The notes under the pieces: generated by a model
Databases searched by the model: none
Told to the model about the DNA's origin: nothing
What the model saw: only the letters and a program-made list of their open reading frames with translations
Assembly (NCBI RefSeq): GCF_030489605.1
Contig: NZ_JAUKFY010000012.1
Location: 62,001-126,000 of the forward strand
Length of the DNA: 64,000 nucleotides
Source of the DNA: Brevibacillus laterosporus
Lineage (GTDB): Bacteria; Bacillota; Bacilli; Brevibacillales; Brevibacillaceae
Direction of reading: 5' to 3'
Part shown: positions 1 to 7,900 of the stretch, piece after piece
Layout: every line of letters begins with the position of its first letter
Position numbering within the stretch: position 1 is the stretch's first letter
Made by a program: the position numbers and the translations under genes

Positions 1-478
1 AGTTCAGTTTTTGGCAAAGTTGTTTAATAAAAATTGAACTGGCAAGCAAAGTTTCGTCATGATAGGAGATTTTTCGGGATTCTTGATCCTCGTCATGCCC
101 GTGTTCCTTACTTTCTTGCCGACTTCCGTAGCTTATATCAATGAATTGGGCGGGAATTCCCCTTCGTTTCGCTTCCTTTAAAGCCACGTATTCAGGGGAA
201 TAATCTAGCAAGGGAAAATAGCAGGCATAGCTATGCTCTTCTTTATTGTAGGCATAATAGATACTGACGGGTGGCGCTGTATCCTCATGTGTCAGTATTT
301 CAATCATATGATTGCTGTTCTCCGGTCCTTCCAACAGAATAATTTCTGGCTTATAGGCCTCAATCGCTTTTTTGAGGTGGAAAGAACAAGCAGGGCTGTG
401 GTGACGAATCGGGAAATAGACAACCTGATTGGCAAGATTATAAATTTTTTTCTCACATAGCTCGGTTATCTGATCCAT
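1..478 (-). CDS. DUF5682 family protein, N-terminal part (runs off the window)
   Basis: Reading the minus strand from an ATG at 478 gives an open frame to the window edge. It carries the motif YFPIRHHSPACSFHLKKAI near residue 20, then LLEGPENS. This Arg-His-His-Ser-Pro motif followed by an 'E-GP' motif is the N-terminal hallmark of DUF5682 proteins. Their molecular activity is not established, but they sit beside MoxR-type AAA ATPases and VWA proteins in Firmicutes. The start overlaps the stop of the upstream AAA gene by 13 bases, so the two are translationally coupled. Only about 159 residues are present here; the family is usually several hundred residues long. Confidence 0.8.
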   Translation of the reverse strand, partial: MDQITELCEKKIYNLANQVVYFPIRHHSPACSFHLKKAIEAYKPEIILLEGPENSNHMIEILTHEDTAPPVSIYYAYNKEEHSYACYFPLLDYSPEYVALKEAKRRGIPAQFIDISYGSRQESKEHGHDEDQESRKISYHDETLLASSIFIKQLCQKLN

Positions 479-1575
479 TTCTTCTGATTGTAAAAATCTC
501 CCCATAAGCTCTCTTCCTTTGCCCTTTGTTTCACAACCTTTGAAAAATAGGTTTGCAGGATATGAATATCCTTATGATTCTCCTTCGCTACAGCACCCAG
601 CATATTTTGAACCAACCGTTCTAAAGTAATAGGCTTATGATCATAAAAATAAGAGGTCATCGCACTCTGAACATAGACAGAAACAGCTTCAGCAGTACTC
701 ATGACGGCTTGTGGACTATCAATTTTATAGCCTTCTAACGTTTCCCCTGTTCGCAATTCTAAAAACGTGGTAGCGAGAACTTCTACGATGGAAGAGTCAA
801 CAGCAATGTCAATCCCACTTTGTTGCAACATGTTCCTAGATTGGGATTCAATGATTTGCGCCTCCATTTTCACATGGTTGACAGGGAAAATCGTTTCAAA
901 ATTAAATCTTCGTTTTAAGGCGCTGCTCATTTCATTTACGCCTTTATCACGAATGTTTGCCGTAGCGATAATATTAAAACCTGGTTTTGCAAACAAAATC
1001 CCATCTTCAATTTCAGGTATATTCATCACCTTGTCGCTTAAAATGCTAATTAATACATCCTGGACTTCAAACGGGCATCGTGTAATCTCTTCAAAACGGG
1101 TAATAATGCCTTTTTTCATCCCTTTATATAAAGGAGAAGGAACTAAAGCCTCAAAACTAGGACCTTTATCTAATAGCATGGCATAATTCCAGGAATACTT
1201 AATCATGTCCTCCGTCGTCCCTGCAGTACCTTGAATCGTATTGGTACTTATTCCTGATATCGCCGCTGATAATAGTTCACTTAGCATTGTTTTTGCCGTC
1301 CCTGGTTCACCCACTAGCATTAGCCCTCGATTACCGGCTAATGAGACAATGGCTCTTTCAATTAGCACGTCATCGCCGTAAAATTTCTTTGTGATGGTAA
1401 TTTGTTCCTCACCTAGCTTTAGCGGAGCCTCTGCACCCAGAATAAAATCTCTGACAGATTTCGGGGACAATAGCCAATTTGGAGGTTTAGAACCTTTGTC
1501 ATTTGCTACTAGGGCTTTTAGCTCGGTTTCATACAACGTTTCCACCGGGGGCTTCATGGTCATCATAGGCTCCAC
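466..1575 (-). CDS. MoxR-type AAA+ ATPase
   Basis: This is a 369-residue AAA+ ATPase of the MoxR/AAA_5 type, probably a chaperone-like remodelling ATPase. Walker A is GEPGTAKT near residue 90. The sensor-1 region is IIATANIRDKGVNEMSSALKRRF, split here as IIATANI followed by the arginine-finger stretch ALKRRF near residue 225. The start is a GTG at 1575 with AGAAAGGA upstream. It overlaps the DUF5682 gene downstream and would form an operon with it. In related genomes such pairs are followed by a VWA-domain gene, which would lie outside the window. These MoxR/VWA gene sets have been proposed to act in conflict or stress responses; nothing in the window tests that. Confidence 0.85.
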   Translation of the reverse strand: MEPMMTMKPPVETLYETELKALVANDKGSKPPNWLLSPKSVRDFILGAEAPLKLGEEQITITKKFYGDDVLIERAIVSLAGNRGLMLVGEPGTAKTMLSELLSAAISGISTNTIQGTAGTTEDMIKYSWNYAMLLDKGPSFEALVPSPLYKGMKKGIITRFEEITRCPFEVQDVLISILSDKVMNIPEIEDGILFAKPGFNIIATANIRDKGVNEMSSALKRRFNFETIFPVNHVKMEAQIIESQSRNMLQQSGIDIAVDSSIVEVLATTFLELRTGETLEGYKIDSPQAVMSTAEAVSVYVQSAMTSYFYDHKPITLERLVQNMLGAVAKENHKDIHILQTYFSKVVKQRAKEESLWGDFYNQKKWIR

Positions 1576-1908
1576 AGCACATCCTTTCTTCTAGCATTCC
1601 TTCCCGGATTGGAAAGGTATTCCTTTTATTAAGGAAGAACTATACATGGTATAACAAAATATGATTTACTGCCACAAGGGCAGAAAGTCTCAATGTAGGA
1701 TATACGGGCATTAACAGCAATATTATTGGGTAAATAAGGGGATTGTCGGATGAATTTTTGACATAACTTTCTGGTTTTACGTCTTTTATGCATGGCACCA
1801 CAGCGACTTGTCATAGAATCTTTTTTTTTGGCTATAACAACATAAAAAGACGCTAGAAGCGCCTTTTTATAAACAGCGATATATAGAAAAGAACTTGTAT
1901 CTTTTAGT
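1576..1908. other. Intergenic stretch with no recognisable gene
   Basis: About 330 bases lie between the AAA gene and the small secreted protein gene. A minus-strand frame is open through part of it, but it overlaps the 5' portion of the secreted protein gene in another frame and has no recognisable product or ribosome site. Only the hairpin at 1844-1868 stands out. Confidence 0.5.
1844..1868 (-). terminator. Rho-independent terminator of the small secreted protein gene
   Basis: A short GC hairpin (GACGCT, loop AGA, AGCGCC, one mismatch) is flanked by A and T runs, so it could work in both directions. It lies about 40 bases after the stop of the gene that ends at 1909. Confidence 0.6.
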
Positions 1909-2205
1909 TTATTCATCAACTTTTTTATAAGTAACCAGCCAATTATCACCCTCATCTTCGACCTTCTCCAGAACATACTTAGTAAGGGCATAACAACCTC
2001 CGCCCATCTTTTCATCCGGTATGCTCTCAATAGTAGGAAAATCTTCTTTTGGTAGTATCCCTTGTAAATAATCACTTGCGGGAGCAATAGAGTACTTACT
2101 GTGATCTATTGAGATAGGTGCAGCACTAACTACGGACCCTACTGACAGAACAGCAAAACTCAACATTCCAACAGCCATAACTCTTCTCATTTGCTTTTTA
2201 AACAC
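1909..2205 (-). CDS. Small secreted protein of unknown function
   Basis: A 98-residue protein starts at GTG 2205 with GGGAGGAAAACAATT upstream. The N terminus (MFKKQMRRVMAVGMLSF followed by a hydrophobic stretch and VVSAAP) is a clear Sec signal peptide with a likely cut after residue 28. The mature part is about 70 residues and acidic, with one cysteine in GGGCYALTKY. I do not recognise the family. It has its own terminator and probably its own promoter in the AT-rich stretch 2206-2330. Similar short secreted proteins with the same signal-peptide style occur elsewhere in the window (49958-50401, 60409-60742), but the mature parts are not obviously related. Confidence 0.7.
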   Translation of the reverse strand: MFKKQMRRVMAVGMLSFAVLSVGSVVSAAPISIDHSKYSIAPASDYLQGILPKEDFPTIESIPDEKMGGGCYALTKYVLEKVEDEGDNWLVTYKKVDE

Positions 2206-2335
2206 AATTGTTTTCCTCCCAAGTAATATATTTGTTTTTCCTGTATATAATTTACCATTAAATCAATAAAAATGGATAAACCTGGGATAAAATAAAATAA
2301 TAATTATATGAATATTTCTAATGTAGAGATAGATA

Positions 2336-2394
2336 TAAAAAAAGATAGAAAGCAAGCCTCTCTTTTTGTACTGCTAGAGAAGCTAGCTTCTATC
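2336..2394 (-). terminator. Terminator of the TetR/monooxygenase operon
   Basis: On the minus strand GATAGAAGCTAGC pairs imperfectly with GCTTGCTTTCTATC and is followed by seven T. It lies just after the monooxygenase stop at 2403. Confidence 0.7.
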
Positions 2395-2402
2395 GTCAAA
2401 GC

Positions 2403-3545
2403 TTAAAATTCTACATTAAATAGATTGCTTATTTGTTTATTTTGCAGAGAAGCTGGTGTAAGTCTCATGACACTATTTCGCAAAACGCAAAGAAGCGGAC
2501 TATCTAATTGAGCAATTTTACCTACTTTAAGAGATAGCTGCGAGATTGCCCTTACTCTTTCTATTCGTCTCATCTCGAATGCTTGATAGGCTAACTCGAC
2601 AGTCGAATGCTGTATGAAACAACGTGCAAGCTCTAATGCATCCTCGATTGCCTGGCAAGCCCCTTGCCCAAGATTCGGTGTTATAGCATGTCCAGCATCA
2701 CCGAGGAGGAGCGAGCGGCCGGAAATAAATTGCTCAGGCGTCTCTAAATCAAATATATCGTTATGAATCATTTTATCATCAGGGGTTCTTGATAATACCT
2801 GTGCAACTGGAGAATGATATCCCTCAAATATTTGGATGATATCCTTAATCCGATACTCTGCATGCCGCTTATCCCCAGATGGTCCATTCACCAAAGCATA
2901 CCAATAGGTTCGCTCATTAGCCAATGGTATGACTCCAAAACGTCCCTGTGCAGCCCACGTTTCAGTAAATTGCGAATTTTCGCCAGAGTCCGGCCAGCAT
3001 GGAGCAACACCACGCCAGCACGTATAGCCCGAGTATCGCAGCTTTATGGAGGGAAACAGCTTCTTCCTTACAACCGAATGGATACCGTCTGCCGCAAGTA
3101 AATAATCTCCCGTAACTTCAGTCTGATCTGCAAAAGTAACGGTTACGCCATCCTTATCCTGCTTACTATCAGAGCAAGCCTTTCCAAAAATAACAGTGCC
3201 TGGTCGAAGGGCGGAGAGTAGTATTTGATGCAATTCTGCTCGATGAATGGATACCGTGGAATACTGCTGTGAGCTTGTAGAAATCTCAGACAATACAGAA
3301 CCTTGTTTGTTTAGAATAGCAATGCCTCTAGGACTTACAAAGCCTTGCTTTTGCACCGCTTTGTCTAAGCCTAAGCGTGCCAGGGCTCTTAAAGCATTAG
3401 GAGCAATCATGATTCCAGCTCCAGCAGGGCGAATCTCTGGAAAACGTTCATACACTTTCACATCAAGTCCTAATTGCTGTAACGCAATAGCAGCTGTCAA
3501 GCCAGCAATGCCTCCACCTATAATCAGAAAGGATTTATTTTTCAT
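2403..3545 (-). CDS. FAD-dependent monooxygenase (salicylate hydroxylase/UbiH-like)
   Basis: This is a class A flavoprotein monooxygenase of 380 residues. It has the FAD/NAD(P)H Rossmann motif GGGIAGLTAA near residue 10, a DG motif (LLAADGIHSVVRKKL) near residue 155, and the FAD-binding GD motif LLLGDAGHAITPNLGQGA near residue 285. The open frame extends 19 codons upstream, but the ATG at 3545 is preferred because AGGAGGAGAAG lies just before it. That ribosome site overlaps the stop codon of the upstream DUF3995 remnant. The family hydroxylates aromatic rings (salicylate, 3-hydroxybenzoate, urate and others); the substrate cannot be read from the sequence. It is transcribed behind a TetR gene that has its own operators, so it is probably induced by a small aromatic ligand. 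A link to salicylate from the neighbouring siderophore locus is possible but unproven. Confidence 0.85.
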   Translation of the reverse strand: MKNKSFLIIGGGIAGLTAAIALQQLGLDVKVYERFPEIRPAGAGIMIAPNALRALARLGLDKAVQKQGFVSPRGIAILNKQGSVLSEISTSSQQYSTVSIHRAELHQILLSALRPGTVIFGKACSDSKQDKDGVTVTFADQTEVTGDYLLAADGIHSVVRKKLFPSIKLRYSGYTCWRGVAPCWPDSGENSQFTETWAAQGRFGVIPLANERTYWYALVNGPSGDKRHAEYRIKDIIQIFEGYHSPVAQVLSRTPDDKMIHNDIFDLETPEQFISGRSLLLGDAGHAITPNLGQGACQAIEDALELARCFIQHSTVELAYQAFEMRRIERVRAISQLSLKVGKIAQLDSPLLCVLRNSVMRLTPASLQNKQISNLFNVEF

Positions 3546-3556
3546 CTCTTCTCCTC

Positions 3557-3975
3557 CTATCGACTGATTGCATATAAAAAGCTGAAACATAGCCATAAAC
3601 AAAGCGGTGTAAACAGATAAGTATCATACGTAGAAAAATGGGTATGCTTCATCCTCTTAAACACCCCCACGTATCTACCATCGCCCACGCTTCTAAGTCC
3701 AAATACGGCCGTACAAATCCAGCATCCCCACTTTAAAAGTGGATGAGAGGAAATGGATAAGAAAATCCCAGCACGTGCCATCAGAAGCAGCGCCGCTCCG
3801 AGCAACAGGAGAGCAACAAGCAAGGTAGCTAAGATGCCTAGGACAAATATAGGCTGCTGGGATTCATCTTAGGTATAACAACACTTCCTCCGCATTTTCC
3901 GCTAAACGCCCAATATACGTGCATGCAGCTAATACTCACCAAAAGTAGGACGGACATCCCAAGGAGAATATCCAT
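3557..3975 (-). pseudogene. DUF3995 membrane protein, broken by a single-base frameshift
   Basis: Starting at ATG 3975 the minus strand encodes a membrane segment and the motif HVYWAFSGKCG, then VVIPK, and soon hits a stop. One base out of frame the protein resumes as DESQQPIFVLGILATLL and continues to LRSVGDGRYVGVFKRMKHT and a C-terminal LFTPLCL. Together these match the whole DUF3995 layout (His-x-Tyr-Trp near the N terminus, 'GDxRYVGxFKR' and 'PLCL' near the C terminus). The break is best explained by loss of one A at about 3868-3871 (CCTAAG where CCTAAAGAT would restore the frame). The gene starts 8 bases after the TetR stop, so it is the middle member of the operon. It could be a true pseudogene or a sequencing error in a short A run. 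Confidence 0.75.
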
Positions 3976-3982
3976 TTATTCT

Positions 3983-4594
3983 TCAATCATCCAAATGACA
4001 AATTCCTTTCCAGACAATCTCAAATTGGCGCTGAAAAATGGGTTCTATCTCCGTAACGTCCGCGTCTTGGGATAACCAAACCATCAGTGAATTAAAATAA
4101 ATACCCATAAGCACAGCAGCAACATCCTCCGTATTCATGCGCTCGGAAAGCTGACCGCTTTTTTTGGCATCATCAAGTATGGACATAATTGCTTCCAGAA
4201 ATTTTTGCACGACACCCATTTCCTCTTGAATATGTATGGTAGAACGCATCAATTCTAAAATAATTAGTCGAATCAAATCGGAATGCTCTCTATAACGTGC
4301 AAACAAATTGTGAAAGAGCAGTGTGAGCTTTTTCTTTAAATCCGGCTCATCAGCGTAGCGTATTATTCCTTGATAGAACGATTCCAGTTGTGTTTTACCT
4401 AGATGAAGTAGAATGGCTTCTTTTTTGGGAAAATAATTATAAAACGTGCCTTTAGCGATACCGCATGCCTTTGTAATTTCCTCAACCGTCACATTCTCGA
4501 AGCCTTTTTCTTTAAACAATTGTAAAGCCTTCATGAAAATGTGTTCCTTAAGCTCTTGTTTCCTTACATCCCTTAACAAGGTAATCATCACCAT
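3983..4594 (-). CDS. TetR-family transcriptional repressor
   Basis: A 203-residue one-component regulator. The N-terminal DNA-binding domain spans about residues 10-60, with the recognition region VTVEEITKACGIAKGTFYNYFPKKEAIL typical of TetR proteins (quoted parts: ITKACGIAKG, FYNYFPKKEA). The remainder is the helical ligand-binding and dimerisation domain. It is the first gene of an operon with the DUF3995 remnant and the FAD monooxygenase. Two adjacent palindromes lie 15-45 bases upstream, which suggests autorepression. The start could be ATG 4594 or the ATG two codons later, which has better spacing to AGGA. Confidence 0.9.
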   Translation of the reverse strand: MVMITLLRDVRKQELKEHIFMKALQLFKEKGFENVTVEEITKACGIAKGTFYNYFPKKEAILLHLGKTQLESFYQGIIRYADEPDLKKKLTLLFHNLFARYREHSDLIRLIILELMRSTIHIQEEMGVVQKFLEAIMSILDDAKKSGQLSERMNTEDVAAVLMGIYFNSLMVWLSQDADVTEIEPIFQRQFEIVWKGICHLDD

Positions 4595-4608
4595 CCATTC
4601 CTATCAAA

Positions 4609-4637
4609 TGACCACAGTCATTTTATGACTACAGTCA
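4609..4637. promoter_or_regulatory. Tandem TetR operators
   Basis: Two near-identical 12-base palindromes lie head to tail: TGACCACAGTCA at 4609-4620 and TGACTACAGTCA at 4626-4637. Their centres are 17 bases apart. They sit directly upstream of the TetR gene, as expected for cooperative autorepression. Confidence 0.75.
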
Positions 4638-4880
4638 TTATTATAGACAGAAAAGGTATTTTTTTCAATATTTATTTATTGTTGGATGTGCTCTCAGATT
4701 AAAGCTACCATATCTATGTAAACGTACAAAAAAACCTCCACATACGAAAATGTCAGAGCTGTGGTCATTTTTTATTTAGAGAGATGGATCCTGCAAGGGT
4801 ATTTAGCTTCGATGGATTCGGTAGGTTCGGTGGATTCGCGGTTGGTTCCCAAAGCTATTTTTTCGTATGGAAACGCAGAA

Positions 4881-4943
4881 AAAAGAGGGATGCCCTCTCT
4901 GGTGAACCTGCTTTAATAGGTACACGTAAGACATCCCTCTTTT
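4881..4943 (-). terminator. Terminator of the siderophore biosynthesis operon, nested hairpins
   Basis: On the minus strand AGAGGG-CAT-CCCTCT followed by TTTTTT (4884-4898 plus T run) is a compact intrinsic terminator. The same CATCCCTC arm can instead pair with GAGGGATG at 4932-4940, enclosing an inner hairpin (GTG-ACCT with AGGT-CAC). It lies about 40 bases after the NRPS stop at 4981. Confidence 0.75.
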
Positions 4944-4980
4944 GCTGTCTTTTCCCCCGATTCTGTTCTCGGAGTGCTTA

Positions 4981-7900
4981 TTATGAACCAAGTGGTGCCG
5001 CTAACAAACGTGCCAGCTCCCTTACGTTCGGTTCTGCTATGCAACTAAAATGGTTCCCGCCGATTGCTATCACTTCTAGTTCACCCAGACAAATGTCTGT
5101 CCAGAAATCAACGGTCGTCTCATTGGTGCGCGGTAAAAATAGAAACGGCTCGTTTGCCAACAACAAACGGATGTCCCCCATGTACGGTGGAGGTGTGAAG
5201 CGGGCAGCCTTAAAGCTTTGATGAAAGACCTTGCACAAGCCTTCCGCCATTTCTACAGGCATTTGCTCGCCAGTAGCTTTGGCAATCGCCTCAACATAAG
5301 CCGTAAAGCGTTCTCTCCTGTCGAGGGTAGACAATCGTTGGAATAGCTCACCCACCTTGTCAAGCCCGTCATCCCCGCCAATGGTGCATGCAGTGCCTTG
5401 TGGAATGGAATGTCCGTGCTTCTCGATAAGCTGCATGATTCCTCGAGCCAAATCACCTTGTTTAATTCCGCCAAAACCAGCTTGTTCAAGCGTGATATTC
5501 AGATTAGGGACGAAGAGTGTTTCAACCAGCAGATCATCATCGAATTCCGTGATAATCGGCGGAATGTCAATTAGAACTAGGTCTGCGAGATGAATTCCTT
5601 GTTCTACAAGGCGTCTGGCTACTTCGATTGCAATCAGACCGCCTAGAGAATAACCGATGAGCTGCATCTGCTTTTGACCGCTTTGTAGCAGGCATTCCGC
5701 ATAATCGTCCGCAACTGCCTCGATGAGTTCGGACGGATCAAGGGCGCAATATCGCTCAATATCCGCGATGGAGATTCCCACTACGTTCCCCAAATTCTGT
5801 TCTTTTAGTTGTTCCAGAAGTGGACGGAAACTGTCCATTGTACCCAAGACAGCGTGGAACACAACTCTCAGCGGTCCTGTCTCCCCGCCTCCAAATGGAA
5901 TAATGACAGCATTGCTTGAATTGCCCTGAATTTTTGGCCAAGACACTTCCTGATGATTATTTTGTTTTCCTTCCGAACTGCGTGAGCGTATGAATTCTGC
6001 CAATGCAGCCACATTCGGATAGTTCAGCATTTGTCTGAGCAAGGCATCAAAAGGAATTTCCTCGTGTGTCGGATCCTCAGCCAATTTGTCACGCAGCTTC
6101 CCTGCTACTTGCGCCATGATGAGTGAATCAGCGCCGTGTTTGTAAAAGCTTTGCGTTCTGCCAATTCCAGAAATACCCAATGCTTCTGACCAGACTTGTG
6201 CAAGCTGTTCTTCCAGCATGTCCAGACCAGCCTCTTCTGTTTCTGCTATGGAATTTTGTACAGTCGATGCAGGTCGCCATTTTGCCAATTCACGCCGATC
6301 TATCTTGCCGTTTCCGGTAAGCGGAAGAGCATCGACAATTTGCAGATGGGAAGGAAGCATATAGGCCGGAAGATGCAAGGAAAGGAAGCTTTCCAGGTCT
6401 TCTGCTCTCACTGGCAATCTGTCCTGTTTAAAGCGTTTGGCAAATAGATGAAAGCCTAGAGAGGAGAGCTTGTCATTTTCTTCAGGCAACGATAAAACAT
6501 TTTCGTTCCCTTCCTCCTGTAGCAGTTGCATCCATCCTCCATGGTCCAGATAAGAAGTCTCGGCTCGCAACAAATCGCCCGGCTCCATCATCATAAACGC
6601 CTGCGAAGCTAGTATCCATAAGTGTTCCAGAGTTGGTTCCGTAAATACGAGCCAGCCTCCAGGGCAAATGAGTTCTTTGAGCCTGTTCATGCTTGCCGGA
6701 ATATCGCGTGCGTTTTCCAATACCCCAGCAGCCAGCACCACATCAAAGCTGTTAGGATCCAACCCCTGTGCTCGATAATCCTTGTCCACATCAAAAACTC
6801 CGAAGCGGATTTTTGGGTATTGTCCAAAACGGGCTTTAGCTCCCGGAATGAAAAAGGAAGCAACATCTGTAAATACATATTCAACATCAAAGCCTTCCAG
6901 CGCTTTTAAGACGTTCTCGGTTGTTGCACCGGTGCCCGCTCCGACTTCCAAAATCCGCAAGGTCTTGCCGGTCTGCTGTTGGGCGATGCGTTGTAAAAGT
7001 GCGCACATGCACTGATTGAGATAGTTAGCCATGACATGCTCAACATACAAGGAGCGTACGTGGTCGAGCTTACCCTCAGGGAATAGCAAGGAAACCGCAT
7101 CCTGCTGACCGCTTAGTAGCTCTGGCAGCTTTTCTGCATTTTTACGAACATAGGCGGTAAAGCCCGCTGTTTGAAGCATGTTTGTCCACGCTGTCTCTGC
7201 CTGTGACCAATACTCATCTACCGTCTTAGCGTTTTGCAGTATCGAGCAACTGAACTGTTTTTCAGGGTGCTCAAGCAGCATGCCTGCTTCTGTCAGCTTT
7301 GCGATCCAGCTTCGAACAATCCAGCGATAGTTAGGAAGGATTCCCTCAGATTGCAAAATGTCTTCCATTGAATGTTTTTCATTATTGGTAAAGAACCCTA
7401 TCTTTTGCAGCGCGGCTAGCATGGAATGGAGCACTGCTTGATCAAGGTCAGCCATCGCCGACTCGATTTCCGCTTTACTCAGTCGATCTGCTACAGCGCT
7501 GGCTTGCTCGCCGATCCCGTTTACCACCTTTGTAAATTCTGCGTTTTCTGCTTCAGGATCCCGGTCTTTTTGGCGATCGGCTTCCACAACGCCCAGCAAT
7601 GCCTGTTCATCACTCGTACTATCTAGCACAACGCCAGCTGCGGCGACGGCAGGATGCTTAAGCAGAGCGGACTCAATTTCACCAAGCTCAATCCGATGGC
7701 CTCTGATTTTGACTTGGTTATCCTCGCGGCCCAGAAACTCGATTTCACCACCGGGGGTGTAGCGACCTAAATCCCCGGTACGATAAAGCCGCTCTCCATC
7801 CGCATGGTGCAGCAAAAATCGCTCCTGAGTAAGTGCCAAATCGCCCGCATAACCCTCGGCCAAGCCATGTCCAGTAATATACAGCTCTCCCGGCACCCAC

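Noticed and set aside
1629-2087. A 152-codon minus-strand frame after the AAA gene
   Set aside because: Half of it overlaps the small secreted protein gene, which has a signal peptide and ribosome site. The rest is not protein-like.
4881-4943. T-box or other riboswitch-like folding
   Set aside because: There is no T-box sequence or specifier stem, and the element lies after the last gene of the operon.
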